64,000 bases of DNA from Cadophora sp. MPI-SDFR-AT-0126. Taxonomy: Eukaryota; Ascomycota; Leotiomycetes; Helotiales; Ploettnerulaceae. The translations under genes and the position numbers were made by a program. Numbering within the stretch: position 1 is the stretch's first letter; the number at the start of each line of letters is the position of its first letter. This document shows, piece by piece, positions 56,264-64,000 of this stretch. Where the stretch lies: positions 1 to 64,000 of the forward strand of contig JAGMVK010000018.1 of NCBI GenBank assembly GCA_020747065.1, written 5' to 3'. The notes under the pieces were generated by a model. It was not told where the DNA came from, made no database searches, and was given only the letters and a program-made list of their open reading frames with translations.

Positions 56264-58534
56264 ATGGATACCCAGGATTTATTTTCGATCGACGCGGACT
56301 CGTCAATGACAATAGGGCTCGGAGATCTTGAAGACGATGATCTTTTCTTCTCGTCCTTTGCCTCACTGGAGAACATTGCCGCCGCCGCCGCCGCCGAAGA
56401 CAGCATCATCGTCACTTCGACGACGGAGAGATCTAACAATACGAACAACCCCGAATTTCAGACGCTGAGAAATGGTGCAGGCGGCTCTTCCGCCATGGCA
56501 TACCCTTCTGCCGGCATACCAGGCGGCGTGAGCACCAAGAAAAAACGCTCCTCGATCGCCTGCAAAGCCTGCCACGACAAGCGCATACGATGTGACGCGG
56601 CTGCGAGAGGCCTCCCTTGTGCCAATTGTCGCTTCCGCAATGTTGGCTGTGTCTTCATAGACTCCAAAAGAAGTCGGTTTGTTGATCATCCACCTCCTAT
56701 GCAAAGACAGAACACTATCTGACCACGGTGATTGACAGGGGCAGGCGAGGCCGCGTCGAAGAGCCCAACGAGAACGCCGCTCCCAACCAAGCCAGACCAA
56801 ACCCATCTGCAACGATGCCGTCGACGCAGCTTGCCAACAATTCGGTGCCTCAAGAAAGCTCTGCCTTGTCCGAAGGCGACCCTCTAGCTTTTCAATGGAC
56901 CGGACCTGGGCAGGTTCAAGTTCCCGAGAATTCGCTCCTCCAGAATATAGTACGTGACGGTGGTCGAATAGTGTTCGTCGGGGAGCCATCGCTGTTCTCC
57001 TGGCTGGACAGTGATCGAACGGATTGTAAGCATGGGCATCGTACTATCGACGAGTCTCCACCAGAGGAACGCGACGCTGTCACAGCGCGGATTCCCACTC
57101 GAGGCCGTGAACGGCAGGTGTCCGCGGAGCTAGAGCAGGAGCTGCTGAAGTCGTTCTGCCACAACTTCTATCCTCTCTACCCCATTGTTAATAAGAATGA
57201 TCTCGTCGAGACCTGGAAGCTAGGCACGATTTCGCCTCTCCTAAAACAGTCGATTTTGTTCATCGGGGCGTTACACTGTCAGGAGAAAGTTATCACCGAT
57301 GCAGGGGGTTTCTCGAGCAAACACGACGCCATGGAAATGTTCTATGGAAACGCACGGCGTCTTTGCGATAACGACAGTGAACTTGATCGAGTCCGCATTG
57401 TTCAGTCAATGTTCATGCTACAGTTCCGTTTCGGTCCCGCAGCCGGCCATAGGGACTGTTTCTGGTGGGCTAGCACAGCTACGAACCTCGCACAAATGGT
57501 CGGGATGCATCGGCGCGCCAAGAATGCTGCCCTGAAGCCCGAGGAAAGGCGATTATGGAAGAAGATCTGGTGGGTACTTTACGTACGTTGAGCCCCCTTC
57601 GACCACAGCTGCATTGGCACTGATGCTCGACTCGGCAGATACGAGACCGTCAGCTGGCCTCTGGTATAGGAAAGCCGATGATGATTGACGACCGTGATTG
57701 CGACGTGGAAGAACTTACGCGAGATGATTTTGTTGATGGTGAACCACCCGAGACCTCCAATTTTACCATCTCGATGGCTCGTTTAGCCAAAATAAGTACG
57801 CGAATGCCTTTCTCAGATCCGTGTTCTATTTGAGACCCAAGCCAACGAATATCTTGCTAACATGGCTGCTTCCAAGTTACTGAAGTAGTCCGCTGCAAGT
57901 TCTCGCCGAGCGAATCCTCGTCCCATGTAAAAGCCGAAGTACGGGTCCATCTCGAATTGCAGGGATGGCTGTCAAGGCTTGATTCCTCGATGCAGTATGA
58001 CAATGTTTCGAATCGCAACCGGTTCGGCCTTTTGCTGTCCATGGTATATCATTGGATAATGCTTCTTTTGCACCGCCCGAGCTTGGACAGTGCCAAACGG
58101 CCCCCAGAACGGCGTGACTTCTCTACTCAATTAGCGTTCCATGCGGCGAACGCGATCAGTGATCTGGCTGGAGACATTCTGAGATATTTCCGAGTCAATG
58201 AACTCCCAATATATGGGTAGGCTATTCCCGCAGTCAGATGTCCCGTGTGAGCAACACGGCTTACTGACTTGACCTGGGTCCATCTAGGGAGATGATTATA
58301 TTGTCAGCGATGGTTTTCAGTTCGGTGACGGACCCATCGTCTCATCCCGAAGAGAAGCGCTTAGCTTGTCAAAGAAACGAAAATTACATACTGGCCCTCC
58401 TGAAGTTCGACCGTGTCTTTTTCGCCATATCAAAGTACAAACTACTTTTTGGAGAGGAGACGGGTTTCTGGGCGAAACTTACCGAGAGCCGCAAGTCCGT
58501 GGAGTCGGAAACAGATTTCTCAGGGAGCGAGTGA
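56264..58534 (+). CDS. Zn(II)2Cys6 fungal transcription factor
   Basis: Exons 56264-56676, 56739-57582, 57639-57795, 57877-58216 and 58288-58534 give 666 aa with consistent phases. The N-terminus is acidic with an Ala7 run. The zinc cluster is CKACHDKRIRC then LPCANCRFRNVGC (CX2CX6CX8CX2CX6C) at about residues 97-126, followed by a basic linker. A fungal_trans (PF04082-like) middle region starts around FCHNFYPLYPIVNK and includes RVRIVQSMFMLQ and WWASTATNLAQMVGMHR. It is the only regulator in the window and lies downstream of the DLH/MBL pair, so it is the natural candidate for pathway control (inference). Confidence 0.9.
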
Positions 58535-59719
58535 GGTAGGCAAATCTTTCGTCCTTTCTTCGACGTGCCTTTGAAATTCACATTATCCTCGAGCGGAGTT
58601 GATATCACACACGTCAAGGAACAAATGGGCATTTTTGGATTCTATAGACTCTCTTGTCATAGAGTCGTTCCTTGCTTTTGAAACACAGAAATAGAAATAA
58701 CTGCTTATTGTTACAAATGATACCAATCTGGCACCACACTCCCCCAGCTCCTCGAATTATTGAAATCTATAATCAAGATGCTTCATTCGTACTGTTCGTC
58801 CTCCACCAGCACTTCATTCACACCTGCCAACTTTCCCGAGGAATTACTCTTTCTATTTTCGAGCCGGTTTTTCCTCGCAACAATAAGCTACCACCGTATA
58901 CAGCTCATTGGTGTCGCTCACGATATTCTCTAGCACCTTACTACGCCTCAGATGTGCCAACAAACGGCTAGTCTATACCCCGATTGAGCCAAGGAGAAGA
59001 CCAAGTCCCTAGCGGTCGAAACTGCCTCATGCAGCTTGATATCACAACATACCGTGCTGCCAGCTGAGAAAACATGCCATTCCTGGGACTGCGGCTGCGG
59101 CTGCGGAGGACCGCTTCACATTTCACAACCTACCATCCCTTCTGGTGAAGCTCATCCTTGCTACCTTCGATATATTCATGCTATAATACCGGCCACTGGT
59201 TATGCAGTGCAGTGCAGTGCATTCGGAATTCAACAATATCCAACCCAACCCAACCTGGTTACGCTAGCCACCAGCGGCTCGCTACGTAAACAAAACGTCC
59301 GAAGCGAGTATTTTTTTGTCAGGTGGGCAAAAACACAGGAAGAAAGCAACTCAAGCAAGCCAGGATAAACATGAGGTCAGGATCCGAACAAATAATAGGT
59401 CGACAGACATTTAAAGCCATTCCTGTTTCAATACTTACCGTCTGCTCCCAAGCCTTCGGTGTTCAAGCTCTTAAATTTGAACTCTCAGCAACAAAAGCCA
59501 CCTTCTTGGATGTTGTGTCGCCAAGACCGCACGTGGGGACGGGAGGAGAGGAAGGGAAGAAAGGACCCTCATCAGAAATTCCAGATCTAATAAACCACTA
59601 ACTAAATCTGGAAACAGCAATCACCGACATGATTATTGAATAGCAGTAATGGTCTATATTTTTAGAAATCGCAAAAGTGTCAAACCTCACTCCATCCACG
59701 CTGACAAATCCGCCGACTC
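58535..59719. other. Intergenic region
   Basis: No recognisable gene. Contains small simple repeats (GGCTGCGGCTGCGG near 59080, GCAGTGCAGTGCA near 59205). Confidence 0.4.
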
Positions 59720-60043
59720 CACTTCCACAGAGGTCCCAATAAGTCAGCCGGCTTATCAGCTAACCAATCAGCTCGCTGTTTGACGTTAGTCAGTCAGCTC
59801 AGCCCTAACCCTAAGCCAATCAGCTCGTATATTCTCAACTAATCAGTAGCTTATAAGCTAGGGGTATTTTTATAAGTGATTTTGGAATAAATTTAATCAG
59901 GATTAGGATGTTATTTTAGTGCTTAATTTAGCGATTTAAGGTGCCCCGGAACAGAAAAACACCCTCCGATAAGCCAAAATTAAGCGGTGACACCTAGCAA
60001 GACAATTGTAAAGCCTTCACTTAGTATTAAACCTTTAGACTAA

Positions 60044-62755
60044 GTGCTTATTTTCATCAAAATCAGCCTTAATATCATGTCTCGATGTACCTCACCAGTT
60101 ATTATGAATAATATCACATCCGAAGCTTTTGAAGCACAATTTGCTCCTTTTAACCCTAGTATTTTTAGCCGTATGATAAGTAGTTCTAATGTAACAACCT
60201 CTTTAGCACTAACGGCTTTCACATTACTTCGTAATATTTACAAGCGACCTATAGCAATATATAATAAATATTATAATCCTTTTGAGCCTCAGTGCGTTAA
60301 TCTCCCCTTAGGCTATTCTTCTTACGTTTAAGGTTAGCTGTTGTTTAACGATTAAGAGGTTAACCTGTGGAAATTACCTCGTAGGGAGAGTTTAGCTCTT
60401 ATAACTAAGAAACCAAAGAGGTCCTAGGTATAGGAGATAGGGTGGTATTTAATTAATCTAGCATACTCTAAGAAGCCTTAGTTTTGGGCCTGTAAATGCT
60501 ATAAGCTGTAGAACTAAGGATGAAGGATGCTTGATTTAAACTGACGATATTAAGTTATCACGATTAGCGGTTTTCTCAACATAAAGAGCACGTTTTTAAT
60601 AGTAATAGCTTAAAGAACGCAAAGAAGCACTTGGTACAGGTATACTACTTAAATTCCGGGGGAGATATATAGCAAATGGAGACTACAACTCAACCTACAC
60701 AACCCTCTAGTCACGTCGACGAAAATCCTCACTTAGTTATCCCTTTTAATAGAAGGAATTCAAGAACGCCTTTCTTAAATAGGTGATCCTGGATGACGTA
60801 AAAGCATAGAAAGCCGCGTCAGAACACCTTAAAAGAATGTTCCGGATTACCAATAAAGACGTACTAAACGCATTACTTACTTCTGACTCAACTGTGGCCT
60901 CTTAGATTAATCAAATGTTTAAATACTTTGAACCAGAGTTAATTATAGAGGTTTACAGCGCATAATCAAGAATATCTATTACCTTTGATAGATGGGGATC
61001 TAAGAGAGAAAAGATTAGCGTTGTTACTATGGTTTTCACTTTATCAATGGAAAGGGAGAGCTTATTACTCGACTTACTGAACTCCCAGAACTACTGTGAA
61101 GGAGTAGAGTAGTGCCGTCAAGTGCACAGTAAATAGGGGAATAACTCGCGCGTGGACCAATCAGGCAATGGAAGTGAGAGGAAGAAGATGATGATTGCTA
61201 GTCTAGCGGCGCTGACCTATCTATCTACGGCCGGAACGGAAAAACAAAAACCCTTGTAGTGGGCCTTCGACCCCACTACACTACTAGGACATAGCAAAAC
61301 AGGCATTGGTATGTAATATTTAAATCCTGTGTATCAATTCTAACTTTAAATAGAATAATGTTTTATCATCCTCCCTCTTCTTCATTAATTTGAAATTACT
61401 ACGCAAAATATCAACTAGTTCGTCCTTAACAACGCGACAAACAATGATACGACACTCATCGGGCTCTTTAAAACATACAAATTCGACCCTAAATAAAAGA
61501 GATTACGCTGTGTTAAACATATCCTCAACCTCATTATAGAGGCCTACTTATTTAGTCAAAATAGCGCCAATTTTAAAAGGGATTATAAGGCCGCAAGAGC
61601 TTCGGCGCGTCGACAACTATAAAGAGAGCATAAAGAGCTAGGAAAGCTACACAACTTAGTCGCGCACGTCATAGCCTTTGGGAAGAGATCTGAGCTTTTT
61701 ATTAAGTTGTAAAGAGAATGAAATAAAGGTAGAGCCGTTAGTCGAAGTTTAAAGCTTGTCTTGGACGGAGGCATTCGCTAGAACGCGTCATACGCTATGG
61801 TAACTCGAGCACTCCTTCTTCACGAATCTCTTGATTAATACGCCTATAAACTAAGAGTCTCAAAAGATGCCAAAGATCTAAAGGTTTATAAAGAAGACTA
61901 TTTGTTAAATGACGAATGGACGACCTTAAAGCTGATTTCTAAGCAATTAGAGGCTCTGTTTCTTATTACTAAAGCGCTTGAAGGTAATATAAAGTTAAAT
62001 AAGGGAATAGGAAAGCCATCTTATGGCGCGTTATAGGAGGTTCTCCTAGCTTTTGAAGGTTTATTTACCCACTTTGAATCTCTTTAGCGCAACACGGCCA
62101 AAAGCCATTATAATACACGTATTTAACAATTGATTACTTTAACGTAGAATAAAGTACAAGAGTACTACGTTAAGACTGACTTATCTGTTGCGTAGCAAGC
62201 GTCTCTAATTCTTCACCCGCATTAGAAATGGAAATACTTTGAAAACAAGTGGACTGGTATCGAGAAGTCATATGTGACGAATGGCAAGAGAGCATTAAAT
62301 GCTTTATAAGAAATGGATTACAAATCAGAGCCTACTATACGGCAGGAGACAGTCTCTCCAAAGCCAAAAAGCAATAAATTGATTACCTAAAGAATCTTCT
62401 CAATGATCTTGCGCCAACGATAGCAACGAATATTCCCCTGCGTTTTTTAACCCAGAAAGATCAACTAGCACTGTACCTTAAAGAGCCTTATAAGGATATT
62501 CCACTATTACAATACTAGAAATCAAGGCAAGCTTAGTAGCCACAGTTAGCTGCGATAGCGTTTGATTTTCTATCGATTCCTGCTATGAGTTCTAAGTGCG
62601 AGCGAGTCTTTTTCTCTTGCTCTAAGCAAACAACAGCAGAGACCTCTAATCTGTCGGGAGAGATGCTATGGCATAAGAAATACTTGAAGAATTAGGAGAA
62701 TAGAGGCGCTATTCAGATAATGTCGTTCTATAACACAGTTTGGCTTAGAATATAA
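60044..62755 (+). pseudogene. Decayed hAT transposase
   Basis: An N-terminal piece is open at 60044-60331 (TSEAFEAQFAPFNPSIF...). Many stops follow, and conserved sequence reappears at the C-terminus: LSIPAMSSKCERVFFSCSKQ (about 62570-62640), the hAT dimerisation domain, followed by LWHKKYLKN. Several stops in between are TAG. It is not expressible as one protein. Confidence 0.75.
61109..61279. mobile_element. Possible small MITE nested in the hAT element
   Basis: A G+C-richer 171-bp segment inside the A+T-rich hAT interior. It is bounded by GTAGTGCCGTC on the left and the complement of GTAGTGGGGTC on the right. A perfect 8-bp hairpin (GTAGTGGG / CCCACTAC, 61256-61279) forms its right end. 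The target duplication is not clear. Confidence 0.3.
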
Positions 62756-62913
62756 TTTTTTACAGCTTCAAATTTGGCCCCTGCAGCTGATTAGCAGCTG
62801 ATAAGTTCACCAGTTAAGTCAGTTAGTTAGCGATTTCCATATAAGTCAATCAGTTGAAGAATCAGCTCAGCTAATGGCTGACTGATTGGCTTATTGGGAC
62901 CTCTGCACTTCTA

Positions 62914-63481
62914 CCTCCCACCCGCCGCAGATCACCGTCAAGATCCACATCCAGATCCAGATCTGAGATCGATGCAGCACCGCACAGCCTCAAAACATCT
63001 CCCAATAGCACTACAAGCCCCACCAGCTCTCCCCGTTCTTATAATAAATCTATCTACCTTAAGAACTTCCGCAGAGCTCGTCAAACAATCGTCTTCGAGC
63101 TCGCTCGCCTTGGGTCGCACCGCATGCACCCTGCAGTGGCCCGGCCCGGGCCCTTTCTGACACGCCAGCACACTGTAGCTGGAAGAAGGAAGCCCAGCTA
63201 ATCGCAAAGCCGACAGGAGACGTCATGTTGCAAGTGTGTGTGCGTAGAAAGAGACAGTGAAGTCGTTAATGAGGTGTAGCTGTGAGGTTGAAGATATTCC
63301 ATTTGACGCTTGCGCTTCGATTTACAGTCTGTGGCCACAAGTCTGAGCGGGACGAAAATTAAGCGAATCCCTCATTATTTCCTACTTATTACATTAACTT
63401 ATTACTCCAACAAATCAAATCACAATCGCTTGAAAATAGGGGCAAAAGATTCGTAAGAAGATAGTGTATCTTTCTATATAC
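62914..63481. other. Intergenic region
   Basis: G+C-rich to 63170 and then A+T-rich. No gene recognised. Confidence 0.4.
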
Positions 63482-64000
63482 TTAGTATTTTGTATACCAG
63501 CCATTTGCAGCCTTAACTGCGTCTACCCCTTTTTGCATCCCCCCAGCTAGCTTATTTAGAAGCTCTCCTTCCAAAGCCTCCCATGCCTCTTGTGCACACT
63601 CAATTAGGAAGTCCATTATAGCGTTACTATTGCCCATTGCCTTAAGTTCAGGATGGGCTCTATCGATTGCAGCCTTAAGCATCTTCCAGAGGTTTTCGAT
63701 AGGTTCAAATCCGGCGAATAAGGGGGCCAATCCATCACATCTATCCCGTTCTCTATGAACCAGTCCCGAACCTTGTGAGCCTTGTGAATAGGGGCATTAT
63801 CTTGCATGAAGATAGAATCGTGTTCGAGGATCGTAGGAAGGTATTCGTCGAGTACTTCGATGTAAACTTTAGCTGTAACGCCCCCCCCCCCCCCCCCCCC
63901 CCCCCACCCCCCCCCCCCCCCCCCCCCCCTTCGCATTCTGGTCCCCATCCATCACTACTAAATCTGTTCGACACCCAAAGCCAAAACAAGCCCAAAACAT
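63482..64000 (-). pseudogene. Tc1/mariner-family (DDE) transposase fragment, off the right edge
   Basis: Minus-strand DDE sequence: MFWACFGFGCRTDLV, then VTAKVYIEVLDEYLP, HDSIFMQDNAPIHKA with the second catalytic Asp, DWPPYSPDLN, and PIENLWKMLKAAID with the final acidic residue, ending WYTKY at 63482. A one-base deletion in the DLN-P-IENLW motif (near 63712) splits the frame. A 49-base run of G with one T (63881-63929) replaces what is normally a short Gly-Gly step before VTAK and also shifts the frame. The N-terminus is outside the window. Non-functional as written. Confidence 0.85.
63881..63929. repeat. Poly(C)/poly(G) homopolymer of 49 bases with one interruption
   Basis: 25 C, one A at 63906, then 23 C on the plus strand, inside a transposase coding region. 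It may be a real slippage expansion or a sequencing/assembly artefact. Confidence 0.9.

Larger units (their letters stand above)
59720..62913 (+). mobile_element. hAT-family DNA transposon, 3.18 kb, with 8-bp target duplication
   Basis: The element spans 59728-62905. Its terminal inverted repeats start with the same 16 bp, CAGAGGTCCCAATAAG, and continue imperfectly with subterminal AATCAG/CAGCTGA motifs. Flanks are CACTTCCA (59720-59727) and CACTTCTA (62906-62913), a 7/8-matching 8-bp duplication diagnostic of hAT. The interior carries a decayed plus-strand transposase. The well-preserved ends suggest it could still be mobilised in trans, but it is not autonomous. Confidence 0.88.

Noticed and set aside
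62894..63207. Pro/Ser-rich overlapping frames near 63 kb.
   Set aside because: Low-complexity G+C-rich sequence with no domain.

Overview
The window looks like a piece of filamentous ascomycete (Pezizomycotina) chromosome. The genes carry short introns (about 46-79 bp) with GTRNGT-type donors. There is a fungal Zn2Cys6 regulator, and the gene families are typical mould ones. The transposable elements show C-to-T/G-to-A damage at CpA, the signature of repeat-induced point mutation (RIP). I cannot name the species.

Positions 1-16,000 are a transposon-dense block that looks subtelomeric. Three degenerate copies of an OrsD/DUF3505 zinc-finger + RecQ-like helicase gene lie head to tail on the minus strand: A (<1-4444), B (about 7593-9850, truncated) and C (10865-15994). 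A and C each keep one open frame over 4-5 kb with no net frameshift, but are riddled with stops, nearly all TAG. Between A and B sits a 5'-truncated LINE with a C-terminal restriction-like endonuclease region. It ends in a 23-bp minisatellite and then a tract of variant TTAGGG repeats. An 11-bp AT microsatellite separates B from C.

Positions 16,800-30,540 hold a run of oxidative and hydrolytic genes: a cupin, an HSL-type alpha/beta hydrolase, a Baeyer-Villiger monooxygenase, a phenol-hydroxylase-like FAD monooxygenase, an ABM-domain protein and a CocE/X-Pro-type hydrolase. Ring hydroxylation, ester formation by the BVMO and ester hydrolysis would fit together as a catabolic or tailoring route (inference).

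Positions 31,000-58,534 alternate genes and relics. They include a 748-bp foldback element, an epoxide hydrolase, an unrecognised five-exon gene with a Ser-Asp repeat, an extended-SDR reductase, a seven-exon secreted GH29 fucosidase and a broken second epoxide hydrolase. Two divergent glutathione S-transferases, an SDR pseudogene, an NmrA-like pseudogene and a SnoaL-like protein follow. A compact metallo-beta-lactamase / dienelactone hydrolase / Zn2Cys6 regulator module closes the stretch. There is no PKS, NRPS or terpene synthase, so this reads as a detoxification/catabolism neighbourhood rather than a complete biosynthetic cluster.

Positions 59,720-64,000 are transposons again: a 3.18-kb hAT element with intact ends and an 8-bp target duplication, and a Tc1/mariner-family transposase relic containing a 49-base G/C homopolymer. 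A 307-309-bp SINE/MITE-like repeat occurs twice in opposite orientation, at 16.4 and 51.0 kb.
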